From: Candidatus Poribacteria bacterium
Lineage (GTDB): Bacteria > Poribacteria > WGA-4E > UBA9662
Direction: 5' to 3'
Assembly: GCA_012963885.1 (NCBI GenBank)
Contig: DTUY01000018.1
Coordinates: 1,933 to 65,932 of the forward strand
DNA: 64,000 nt
Of this stretch, positions 1 through 8,119 are shown one piece after another. The position numbers and the translations under genes were made by a program. Position 1 is the stretch's first letter, and every line of letters starts with the position of its first letter. A model generated the notes under the pieces. The model saw only the letters and a list, made by a program, of their open reading frames with translations. It ran no database searches and was not told the origin of the DNA.

Positions 1-234
1 GAGTTCCGCGTTATCTTTGCCAGCAAAAACCAATCCTCGACCAATTTTTCCAGTGCCCCACTTTGGTCCTTTGATGGTTCCATCGTGTTGGTTTCCTGAA
101 GCGTCCTTGACCAATTTCCCATTGCCTTCGTCAAGTTTCCAGAATGCTACAACACCTTCGATTTCCGCTTGTAGATGCATATCTGACAAAAGTAAAGTGG
201 CTGAAAACGTCAATATTAAACTTATTCTAGTCAT
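1..234 (-). CDS. Secreted LamG/concanavalin A-like domain protein (N-terminal part only)
   Basis: The 78 visible codons run off the left edge of the window. The product starts with a signal peptide (MTRISLILTFSATLLLS...) and continues into the opening strand of a LamG/concanavalin A-like domain: 'GVVAFWKLDEGNGKLVKDAS', then 'GNQHDGTIKGPKWGTGKIG'. That pattern (W-x-LDEG, D-SGN-HDGTI, G-GR-L-F-G) is typical of secreted carbohydrate-binding LamG proteins. The ATG has a strong Shine-Dalgarno, AGGAGGAT, six bases upstream, and a sigma70-like promoter lies at 340-369. It is probably exported and may bind glycans; the rest of its domains and any enzymatic part are outside the window. Confidence 0.75.
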   Translation of the reverse strand, partial: MTRISLILTFSATLLLSDMHLQAEIEGVVAFWKLDEGNGKLVKDASGNQHDGTIKGPKWGTGKIGRGLVFAGKDNAEL

Positions 235-339
235 AAAGGTATCCTCCTAAGAACTTGTTTGGGAAAAGTAGGGTTTGGATTGAAGTGGCAGACTTCAAGG
301 AAATCCTCTCTGTCCAGAGAAAATGTTAGCGTTGCACCC

Positions 340-369
340 AAGATAGCAGGATCGCCAAGTTCCTGTCAA
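340..369 (-). promoter_or_regulatory. Sigma70-type promoter for the LamG gene
   Basis: On the minus strand, TTGACA (369-364), an 18-base spacer and TATCTT (345-340) precede the LamG start by about 100 bases. The predicted leader contains a small perfect hairpin (TCTCTG-GA-CAGAGA). The interval 235-448 otherwise holds no gene. Confidence 0.5.
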
Positions 370-448
370 CCTCATTAAGCGACAGATGACAACGACATTG
401 CCGGAGAGATGTGATGCATTTCGAATGAAGTGCTAAAAAGGGCAGAGG

Positions 449-3400
449 TTATTTCAGGATAACCATCTTTTTCATGCTGCTGAATTCATCCGCTTGAATC
501 TGGTAAAAGTAAACGCCGCTTGCAACCTGCTCACCAAGTTGGTTCCTACCATTCCAATAAGCGGCTTTACTTGGAGTAATGTAGTTCCCGGATTTCCGGA
601 ACCCCAGATCAAGGGTTCGAACCGGATGCCCCATGGCGTCATATATATGAATCTGTACAGGTGCCGCGTCCTTAATGGCGAAAGGAACCCACGTTTCAGG
701 ATTGAATGGATTTGGATAATTTTGCATTAAGGCAGATTTTGTAATCTTAGGAATGACAAGGAAATTAAGGGTGCTTGTATCGAAATTGGTTATGCTTTCT
801 TGATTGACTAACTTCGCATTTTCGATTTTTAGAGAGGTGTTTCCGATGCGAAGAGGTTTTATACGTAACGTGATATTTTGATCTAAATACTGACGATTGG
901 CTATAGCGAACAGAATCTTTTGAAAATCTTTTGCTTCAATCTTTTGTGAAACAACGAATGTTTCTTCATCAGAGGGAATGTCCGCAAGCGTAATTTCTAA
1001 TTTATCCGGATCAAATTGAATATCAAAACCAAGACCAATTGCTGTCCTTGAATGAATCGGTATCTCGATAATCTCATCCAATTGAAGTTCATCCGGCAGA
1101 TCGACAAGATCTAACAGGGAATCAAAGAGTCTGCCTTCTGGTGCGGCGTTCTGGACACCCAGATCCGTACTGAATGGCCCAATAGATGAGTGCCCAAAGT
1201 TTCTGATGATTAACTTGAAATCTTCGGTATCCACAATTTTATCCTGGTTGATGTCAGCTACGTTATTATTTGTTCCGAAATTATTGGCGAAGATTGTTAC
1301 GTCATTGATGTTGATGATGCTATCCCCAGTAATATCACCAGCGAACAAAAAATCCTCCGTTTCTCCAGATCCGGTAAATTCCCCATCACCGTTGATATCC
1401 TTGTATCCGTGGATAGTCACGCCTGTTTTCACTACGCCTGGGTAGATATCCAGTGGAATGGTGTGGTGATTTTGTCCGCGCATATGGTAGGGTGTCTTGG
1501 CTGTTAAGAAGAATTTTCCTGTCGGTAGATTGCTAAGTTTAAAATTACCATCGTCATCAGTTTGAATTTGGATGCCGTAGTCTATCGGAGATGCATCGTC
1601 CGCTGAAACATATGCGGAAAAATTTCCTTTACTGCCGGGTTGGCGAAGTTCAAAAGTAAGTAGTGCGGCATGAGTCTGCCAACCTTGAAGCCGTACTGTG
1701 CCGAAAATTGAAGCTGTTGGTGATAATACCACAGGTGTGAAGATGGATTGGGAATTGAAAGGAATATGAACATTTCCATCTTCATCAGTTGTTCGGGTTT
1801 TGCGTGCGGTATCATACGAAACCACGATGTTTGCAAATCCGGTTTCACGCTTTTGAAATACGAGAGTGACGAAAATATCTTCGATAGCAAGGGTTTGATC
1901 TGCTATAGAAAATATGTGGCCGGATGTTGAGGCTGCAACGATATCGGCGGTCCCTTTAATTGCACTGCCATTTCTGAGAATAGCCGCATTCCATTGATTT
2001 GATTCTGAAGCCTGTTGCCACGAATTTTGAATTGGGCCGATCGATACGCCGTTTTGGAAAGGTTGATTCAGTCGGAATGCCGTATTAGCCTCAATTTGAG
2101 CGGTGAAAGCTGTGTCAACTGTTATTGTGCCCGGTACAGTAACACCGTCGTAATCGATTACTTGTCGACGTTGACCTTTGGCATTACCGCTTGTGATGAC
2201 CACGAAAAAACCCTGATAGTAATTATCAATCCCAAGATACGGTAAACTGCTGGAAATTAAAGTTCTCCCATCTTTTCTCCCATCTGTGGTGGTGTTTCCC
2301 TTGGTTGACTGTACGAACGGCTGTGTGGTATCTGCCACGTCGATAACGTTTGGGTCAAAGTTCAGGTAAATATCGACTGCTTTGATAGGCTGGTTATTGG
2401 TATCCAATTTGATATCCACAACAAAGTAATCGCCAACGTCGCCTGTTTTGATCGGTGATCGAATTATAAGGCTGTGATTACTGATAGTGACTGCGGCAGG
2501 ACTTATGCTAACCATTTCAGGCAAGTCGATTCGGTAGTCACTGGAACTGTCGACTGATTCTGAAAATGCCTGGTCAACAGTTAGTGTTTGAGTAGTGACA
2601 TCATATGCCGTAATGGTTCGACTTTCCCCTTTGGCTTTACCTTTAACGATAACGATTCTAGCACCTCGATACAGGGAATTGCCTTCAGTCGTGGTTAAAC
2701 CGTCCTCTGAATTATCAGTTACCGTAGTTTGTGTTCCTCCGGTTACTTGGCCTGCTAGAACACAGTCGGGATCAGCTTCGATTCCCGTATTGTACTCATC
2801 ATTGAGAAGGCCGTCGGTAGCTGCTGTGTCCATAACACCGTAAATGTAGTAAGTGCCATCTGGAATAACGATTTTATAGCTTTTAACATTGCCCGGCGCA
2901 ACAATGGCTTCAACTGCGGGAGTGAAAGTTAGCGTTCCCGTATTGCCATCGTAGTCGGTAATAGTATGTGCTGAGTCAAAGATCCCACTGGTGAAAATTA
3001 ACTTTCGGCCTATGTAATAGTCGTGGTTTGAGCCTAGGCTTGTATCAACAAGCGTGTTATTTGAGGTCGCGGTATTGGTTGGAGATGTTTTCAGAATTAC
3101 CAGATCGTCCCATATCATTTCGTTTGAACCAATTCGTCTGCCGTTATCATCAACAGATAATTCTATATCCTTCTTGATAATACCGAATGGCGCTTTTTCG
3201 TCAGTAACGTCTAGTGCTCTTGCTAGCTCTCCAATTGTTTTGGTTTTGCTTTTGTCAAAATAGAGATCGATGTTGACGGGAACATTGAAGTCTGTCCAGG
3301 ATTCCTCCCATTTGACCTTGTAATCAAGGGTTGTCTGTTCCTGAATTGCCGGTGTTAGAAGTCGCAAAGCCGAACCCTGTTCCCGAACCAGTCCACTAGA

Positions 3401-6400
3401 TTGGTACCCGGCGTCATAGGTGCCATCGCCTTCGGAATCTATTAGCGCATAGATGTAGTATGGGACGTTGTCATCAATAGGACTTGATGCGTTGCCACTA
3501 GCGAAATTAAAGAGAAAACGGTCTGATGTCCCTTCTGGATCTTCATCGATTGGTGTTTCAGTTAATTTGGCATAGCCTGAGGCGATGGTCACTTGGTCTG
3601 TTACCCCTGCTGCCGTATTGAGTGCATTAGTCAATAAGCCTCCGACAGATTCTCCGTTGCCGTTAGCGACGTTGCCACGGAGATCGGTTTTGCTGTAAAA
3701 GAGATCGATCAGAGCTGGTTCATCCCGGTCCACATCAGACCAGGCGATAGTGTAATATGGATGTACTGTTGAAGTAGAATCTGTACTTGAAATTGGGTTG
3801 TCAATCACTATTGCCGGGCTGTGTGTGACGTCAAAAATCATCTCTGCTTTCTTAGCCGCTAGGTCCCCTGATGTATCTTCCAGGATCACCCATACAGTAT
3901 ATTTGCCTGCGGGTACGACGGCGGTTGCCGAATAATAATCCCACCGTTTGAAGCCATCACCCGGATCTTTGGCAAGCCGTTCTGTTTCCGGAAATTGACT
4001 GATCGGTGTGATTGTGCCGAAAGAGTTCATAGCAAATGCTTCGAACGTGTTGTTTTGAATATCTTTGGCTAGGGTATATAATGCTGGGTTCGCATCATAT
4101 GCAATTTTCAGAATATAATAAAAGGAAATTGTGAGGTTGTCGTCCCAGTCACCAGCCTTCCAATCAACCGTTATTGTGTCTGCGGTGACCACATCTGAGG
4201 AATCAATATTTCCAGAATCGGCTTTATTTGGGTTAATTGTTACCGGCACGTCATAGAAAAATGGGCTGTGTCTGACCGTAACCTGGCCAACAGATATAGT
4301 TAAGTAATCGTAGGCGGGACCATTCCCGTCGTCCGCAATTGCGTAAAGATAATAATCTCCTTCCGGTGCCGGACTCTCTCCAAGCAACCCAAATCCAGCT
4401 GTAAGGTCCCAACCGACGCTGTTTGCGGTTGCAGGATCCAAATCGGCTTGAACAAGCACAGCTCTTTTTGTATTGTCTGTTTCACTCACCGCACTGAGCA
4501 ATTGATCAACTAATGCGAAAGGAGCCTGAGAGACATAAATATCCAGATCCTCATTGTTGTTTTTCCTGTCCCAATCTGTCCAAGTTGCAATATGAGTTCG
4601 ATGATCCGATGAGATAATATTGGAATCGACACTTGCCGTATCGACCACGATGTCGGTAATTGGCGGATCGGTAAATTCAAGAGATTTGAGTTTGATTTTC
4701 TTGCTGACGGAAGTGTATGCTGTACCACCCACGTAGTAAAGAGCGTAGATATAATAATCCGTTCCGGTTGTGCTTGCTAGCGCCGATGTGTTCCAAACGT
4801 ACGAATTCGTGTCTTTAGCGTTTAGCGTATCGGTAATAAGAGTGGTGAGACTATTATTGGAAACGTCTGCAAAATCGACATAAGTGCCAACAGGTGAGTA
4901 GCGAAGTTCGATTTGAGCGTCTTCACCTCTGTCTGTCCATTTGAGGATGATGGAGGTAAAAGCTTGATCTTGGCCCGAAGTGGGCAAATCATCTGCTGGC
5001 TCTCCAAAATCTGCTGTTGTCTGGAATGCGATTAGACTTACATTCAGCTTATTGTCTGAAATAATGATGTATTCATTTTCGTCTTTGTTCTGCGGATCCA
5101 TGTAGGCATAGTAGTAATTTCTCGGTGAATCGACCAGTTTCGGATCATCTGAACTATTCCAGTGCGCTGTATTTTTCCCCAGAGTCATTCCTTCTGAACT
5201 ATTGAAATATACATGGGGGCTGGCAACAAGTCCGGCTCGAGTCTGGGCCCCGCCGCTCGTATCTGTATAGAGTTTATAGTATTGTCCATCGTTTAAGATT
5301 GCGGTGGTGACAAAAGCATCAAAGGCGGATGCGCCTTGGTCTACAGGCGTTGCAAATTTTCCTGCCGGCCAGCCTGAATTTCCCGTTGCATTGACAACCC
5401 CATCGTCTGGCACAAAATCGACGGATCCCAGTAATCCAGATCCATATTCACAATCCCGGATGGCAACCCACTCAAAGTCAAGGACAGCACCAAAATTATT
5501 TTTGAGTTCGAATGGTGTTCCAATTGTACTTGAAGCAAAGAGCAGGCGATCATCGGTTTGACCCGACAACTGAAATGTCCCGCTATTATCAAAAATCTTA
5601 CCACTGCCAATTATAATTCTACCGGTACTGACCGCTGATACTGAGGCGCTTGGGAGAAGTGTCAGATGTCCGCCAATTGTCAGTTCGCCTCCCGTGATCA
5701 AAGTGGCAATACCAGTGTTAGCAAAGGTAAGAGGTCCATTAATTATTGTATGTTCCAGGTCAATTGCTTGATTAACTGTTCCGCCGATTTGTAAACCGTA
5801 TCCTGCGGCAGAAGGAATCGTAAATGTTGTTGAGGTTACACCTTCCTCCTTAAGATCACCTTCAATCCACACGTCAGTTGCATTATCAATTACTGGATTA
5901 TTGGTGTTGTTTTTTTGGAACGTTAGGTCTCCACTGACAGCCAACTGAGCATTGTTAACATTCATTTTCGCTGTGCCTTCGTGACTAATAATCTTTATGG
6001 ATGCCATTGTTATAGAAGTTGTTGATGCAGAACCACTGCCAGTATTGTTTATAGTCAGTTTGGCCTCGCCACTGCCGTAGGATTGAATCAGCACGGCTTG
6101 GGTGGATATCGTGCCTTCAAGCAAGGTGAGTGTGATATTACCGGTATTCAAGGCCTTGACCGTTATTGTTCCGTATGTTCTTGCTGGGAGAGTGATACTT
6201 ACATCGCTATCACTGGCTTCTGCTATAATGTTCACTACATCTGGAACGTTTGCTAGGGTTATACCGGCGGAGGGTACGGTCCCGGAATTAAAGGTGGCAG
6301 TTTCGCCCGCTTTCGGCACGTTCTCATCGGCAGGATTTCCCTGCCAGTTATCCCCATCGCCCCAGTCGTTCGGTTGACTGAGTCCATTCGTCCATATTTG

Positions 6401-6493
6401 GTCATCCGCAGATAGTAAACTTGAAAACAGGAATAGGGAAATCAACAAAGTCAAAGTGATTTTGCTCGATTTCAAAAACGCTGAAGTATTCAT
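449..6493 (-). CDS. Giant secreted multidomain protein with cohesin-like, dockerin-like and C-terminal sorting domains
   Basis: 2014 residues. A signal peptide (hydrophobic to about residue 29) is followed by a beta-helix-like segment rich in short G/T/I repeats (about 40-330). Several repeated Ig-like units come next, with 'YYIYAL.D' ends (for example 'DYYIYALYYVGG', 'DYYLYAIADDGN', 'PYYIYALIDSEG'). A cohesin-like segment starts near residue 1340 ('DVGDYFVVDIKLDTNN'). A dockerin/EF-hand-like pair follows at about 1690-1770 ('DINGDGEFTGSG', 'DITGDSIININDV', 'DINQDKIVDTED'). The last 95 residues are the FlgD-like/type A sorting domain ('NYPNPFNPETW', ending 'MVILK'), so the protein is probably exported and attached to, or released from, the cell surface. 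A GAGGA ribosome site precedes the ATG. No enzymatic domain was recognised. The gene is complete and monocistronic. Confidence 0.8.
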   Translation of the reverse strand: MNTSAFLKSSKITLTLLISLFLFSSLLSADDQIWTNGLSQPNDWGDGDNWQGNPADENVPKAGETATFNSGTVPSAGITLANVPDVVNIIAEASDSDVSITLPARTYGTITVKALNTGNITLTLLEGTISTQAVLIQSYGSGEAKLTINNTGSGSASTTSITMASIKIISHEGTAKMNVNNAQLAVSGDLTFQKNNTNNPVIDNATDVWIEGDLKEEGVTSTTFTIPSAAGYGLQIGGTVNQAIDLEHTIINGPLTFANTGIATLITGGELTIGGHLTLLPSASVSAVSTGRIIIGSGKIFDNSGTFQLSGQTDDRLLFASSTIGTPFELKNNFGAVLDFEWVAIRDCEYGSGLLGSVDFVPDDGVVNATGNSGWPAGKFATPVDQGASAFDAFVTTAILNDGQYYKLYTDTSGGAQTRAGLVASPHVYFNSSEGMTLGKNTAHWNSSDDPKLVDSPRNYYYAYMDPQNKDENEYIIISDNKLNVSLIAFQTTADFGEPADDLPTSGQDQAFTSIILKWTDRGEDAQIELRYSPVGTYVDFADVSNNSLTTLITDTLNAKDTNSYVWNTSALASTTGTDYYIYALYYVGGTAYTSVSKKIKLKSLEFTDPPITDIVVDTASVDSNIISSDHRTHIATWTDWDRKNNNEDLDIYVSQAPFALVDQLLSAVSETDNTKRAVLVQADLDPATANSVGWDLTAGFGLLGESPAPEGDYYLYAIADDGNGPAYDYLTISVGQVTVRHSPFFYDVPVTINPNKADSGNIDSSDVVTADTITVDWKAGDWDDNLTISFYYILKIAYDANPALYTLAKDIQNNTFEAFAMNSFGTITPISQFPETERLAKDPGDGFKRWDYYSATAVVPAGKYTVWVILEDTSGDLAAKKAEMIFDVTHSPAIVIDNPISSTDSTSTVHPYYTIAWSDVDRDEPALIDLFYSKTDLRGNVANGNGESVGGLLTNALNTAAGVTDQVTIASGYAKLTETPIDEDPEGTSDRFLFNFASGNASSPIDDNVPYYIYALIDSEGDGTYDAGYQSSGLVREQGSALRLLTPAIQEQTTLDYKVKWEESWTDFNVPVNIDLYFDKSKTKTIGELARALDVTDEKAPFGIIKKDIELSVDDNGRRIGSNEMIWDDLVILKTSPTNTATSNNTLVDTSLGSNHDYYIGRKLIFTSGIFDSAHTITDYDGNTGTLTFTPAVEAIVAPGNVKSYKIVIPDGTYYIYGVMDTAATDGLLNDEYNTGIEADPDCVLAGQVTGGTQTTVTDNSEDGLTTTEGNSLYRGARIVIVKGKAKGESRTITAYDVTTQTLTVDQAFSESVDSSSDYRIDLPEMVSISPAAVTISNHSLIIRSPIKTGDVGDYFVVDIKLDTNNQPIKAVDIYLNFDPNVIDVADTTQPFVQSTKGNTTTDGRKDGRTLISSSLPYLGIDNYYQGFFVVITSGNAKGQRRQVIDYDGVTVPGTITVDTAFTAQIEANTAFRLNQPFQNGVSIGPIQNSWQQASESNQWNAAILRNGSAIKGTADIVAASTSGHIFSIADQTLAIEDIFVTLVFQKRETGFANIVVSYDTARKTRTTDEDGNVHIPFNSQSIFTPVVLSPTASIFGTVRLQGWQTHAALLTFELRQPGSKGNFSAYVSADDASPIDYGIQIQTDDDGNFKLSNLPTGKFFLTAKTPYHMRGQNHHTIPLDIYPGVVKTGVTIHGYKDINGDGEFTGSGETEDFLFAGDITGDSIININDVTIFANNFGTNNNVADINQDKIVDTEDFKLIIRNFGHSSIGPFSTDLGVQNAAPEGRLFDSLLDLVDLPDELQLDEIIEIPIHSRTAIGLGFDIQFDPDKLEITLADIPSDEETFVVSQKIEAKDFQKILFAIANRQYLDQNITLRIKPLRIGNTSLKIENAKLVNQESITNFDTSTLNFLVIPKITKSALMQNYPNPFNPETWVPFAIKDAAPVQIHIYDAMGHPVRTLDLGFRKSGNYITPSKAAYWNGRNQLGEQVASGVYFYQIQADEFSSMKKMVILK

Positions 6494-6752
6494 AAACGAG
6501 TGTCCTCAAAAATCAATATACGACACATTAGTTTGTTTCAAAATCTCACCAATGTGCTGTAAGAATCCCAACGCATTTACTATTTAACTTATTACATTAA
6601 TTCCATAATTGTTGGGCAATTTAGTTATTGTAATAGATCTCTTGCGAAAGTCCGAATTAACATTGAGCCTTTATAGGCGAGAATTTTTTTGAGACTAGCG
6701 TTTAACTTCTAGAAAGTTTTTTTAACCTTTAAGTAGGCGTCGCGGTGGACAA

Positions 6753-6783
6753 AGACACTTGATATAAAGTGTCTAGTATTTTT
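6753..6783 (+). terminator. Orphan intrinsic-terminator-like hairpin
   Basis: A perfect 8-bp stem (AGACACTT / AAGTGTCT) with loop GATATA is followed on the plus strand by AGTATTTTT. No plus-strand gene lies upstream, so it could end an unannotated small RNA starting within 6500-6750, or it could be a chance or relic structure. The stem is only moderately stable. Confidence 0.3.
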
Positions 6784-6988
6784 CTGGCTGCGAAATGATC
6801 CCCGATCCCCAAGTTGGTTCTTTAATAATAACATGTTTTAGATCTATTTTAATCTAGATTTTGCTGGTAACTTCGAGCAAATTGCATGCCATTGGGTATA
6901 CGAATGGTGGTGCTAAGCTGAATGGCACATCAAATTCGGTTGGCTTTTTACAGTGGTAATTTAGATAGGGTACCACTTCCAAAATCAT

Positions 6989-7017
6989 TTGGATTTAATC
7001 ATGTCTTATGCTATAAT
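6989..7017 (+). promoter_or_regulatory. Putative sodB promoter
   Basis: TTGGAT (6989-6994), a 17-base spacer and a perfect TATAAT (7012-7017), about 105 bases upstream of the sodB ATG. The -35 box matches the consensus only at the first three positions. Confidence 0.45.
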
Positions 7018-7121
7018 TACCGGCACCATGGAAAAGTTTTCCTAAATGGATCGTGAAAATTATGAAATTTGTTTCGTTTGCGAAGTTGAAACTATTAACA
7101 ATTTTTAGGAGATAGCACTAA

Positions 7122-7739
7122 ATGGCACATGAACTTCCAGTATTACCTTATAGCCACGACGCTTTAGAACCCTACATTGATGTGAAAACGATGGAAATTC
7201 ATCATGGTAAACATCATCAGGGATATGTGACTAAATTGAATGACGCCCTTGAAGGAAATAGCGATTTGGCAGGTTTATCGGTTGAGGATCTTTTGAGCCA
7301 AATTGATAGCGTCCCCGAAGGGATACGCCAAGCTGTGATTAACAACGGCGGAGGCCATGCTAACCATTCGCTGTTTTGGTCAATCCTCTCACCAAACGGT
7401 GGAGGCCCTCCAACTGGGGAACTGGCGACTGCTATTGAGGCCGCATTTGGATCCCTTGAAGCAGGTCGTGAGGAGTTTACGACTGCGGCTAGCACTCGTT
7501 TTGGTTCTGGCTGGGCGTGGCTGGTTGTTGACGGGAATGGCGATCTCAAGATCTATTCAACCGCCAATCAGGATAGCCCGATTATGAATGGTGACACACC
7601 GATTATCGGTCTGGACGTATGGGAGCACGCTTACTATTTGAATTATCAGAATCGTCGTCCAGATTACATTGAGGCGTTTATTGACAATGTTATTAATTGG
7701 GATGAAGTTACCAGGCGCTACGCTGAAGCAAAAGGATAG
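7122..7739 (+). CDS. sodB: Superoxide dismutase, Fe/Mn type
   Basis: The 205-residue product dismutates superoxide to hydrogen peroxide and oxygen in the cytoplasm. Both family domains are present. The four metal ligands are in place: His27 in '[12 protein letters not shown]', His82 in '[11 protein letters not shown]', and Asp165 and His169 in '[13 protein letters not shown]'. Length and the start ([17 protein letters not shown]) match the family. The ATG follows AGGAG by about eight bases. No signal peptide is seen. The choice between iron, manganese or cambialistic metal use cannot be made by eye, so sodA is an equally possible name. The gene is monocistronic; a separate promoter and T-box leader follow it. 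Confidence 0.93.
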   Translation: MAHELPVLPYSHDALEPYIDVKTMEIHHGKHHQGYVTKLNDALEGNSDLAGLSVEDLLSQIDSVPEGIRQAVINNGGGHANHSLFWSILSPNGGGPPTGELATAIEAAFGSLEAGREEFTTAASTRFGSGWAWLVVDGNGDLKIYSTANQDSPIMNGDTPIIGLDVWEHAYYLNYQNRRPDYIEAFIDNVINWDEVTRRYAEAKG

Positions 7740-7751
7740 TGTACAAAAATC

Positions 7752-7780
7752 TTGACAGTCCTGGCTGTCTTGTGTATACT
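7752..7780 (+). promoter_or_regulatory. Promoter of the ilvBNC T-box transcript
   Basis: TTGACA (7752-7757), 17-base spacer, TATACT (7775-7780): an almost consensus sigma70 promoter immediately after sodB. It would start the T-box leader near 7787. Confidence 0.75.
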
Positions 7781-7786
7781 TCCATG

Positions 7787-8074
7787 TTCATCCAAAAGCT
7801 TTGAAGGGAAGGAGTAGGTCGGAAGGTCTTGATAGACAGAGAGGGAAATGCGAAGGCTGGAACGTTTCCTCAAGAAACCCCGATTGAACATCGTCCTGGA
7901 GCTGTCAGCCTGAAGCTTGTCGTTAGTTAAGTAGGGCTGGTCGGTTGATACCCGTAATCGTATTGAAATAAGAGCCTTTTTGGGTTTGTAACGCAATAAG
8001 GAATTGGAGTGGTACCGCGGTAAGGTTTTTGCCCTTCTCGTCTCCATCGTTTTGGAGCGGGCGGGGCTTTTTTA
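7787..8074 (+). promoter_or_regulatory. T-box riboswitch, isoleucine-type (AUC specifier), controlling ilvBNC
   Basis: The leader has the hallmarks of a T-box. Stem I carries AGTA (7813-7816) and the distal AGAGAG (7838-7843). The strand opposite AGTA reads GATTGAACATCGTCC and pairs through GGTCGG/CCGATT. The specifier triplet in that loop is ATC (7890-7892), an isoleucine codon. The near-invariant T-box bulge sequence TGGTACCGCGG is at 8010-8020. A GC-rich terminator hairpin plus T-run follows at 8031-8073. In the family, uncharged tRNA pairs with the specifier and the UGG of the bulge, stabilising the antiterminator. Here isoleucine starvation should therefore raise ilvBNC expression. Confidence 0.93.
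8031..8073 (+). terminator. T-box-controlled intrinsic terminator
   Basis: GCCCTTCTCGTCTCC pairs with GGAGCGGGCGGGGC (one bulge, one mismatch, some G-U pairs) around the loop ATCGTTTT, followed by TTTTTT. The 5' arm lies just after the TGGTACCGCGG element, as expected for a competing antiterminator. Confidence 0.85.
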
Positions 8075-8119
8075 TTCCGGATTCTATTCACAATCACTAT
8101 GGGGTATAGGAACATGCTA

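Larger units (their letters stand above)
6494..7121. other. 628-base divergent intergenic region
   Basis: No protein-coding gene is visible between the divergent 2014-residue protein gene and sodB. It holds an orphan hairpin with a T-run (6753-6783) and a promoter-like pair just before sodB (6989-7017). The rest is AT-rich with no tRNA or structured RNA that I recognise. Confidence 0.5.

Noticed and set aside
17-250. Plus-strand 77-codon frame at the left edge
   Set aside because: The opposite strand encodes a signal peptide plus a LamG domain with a strong ribosome site, so this frame is its antisense shadow.
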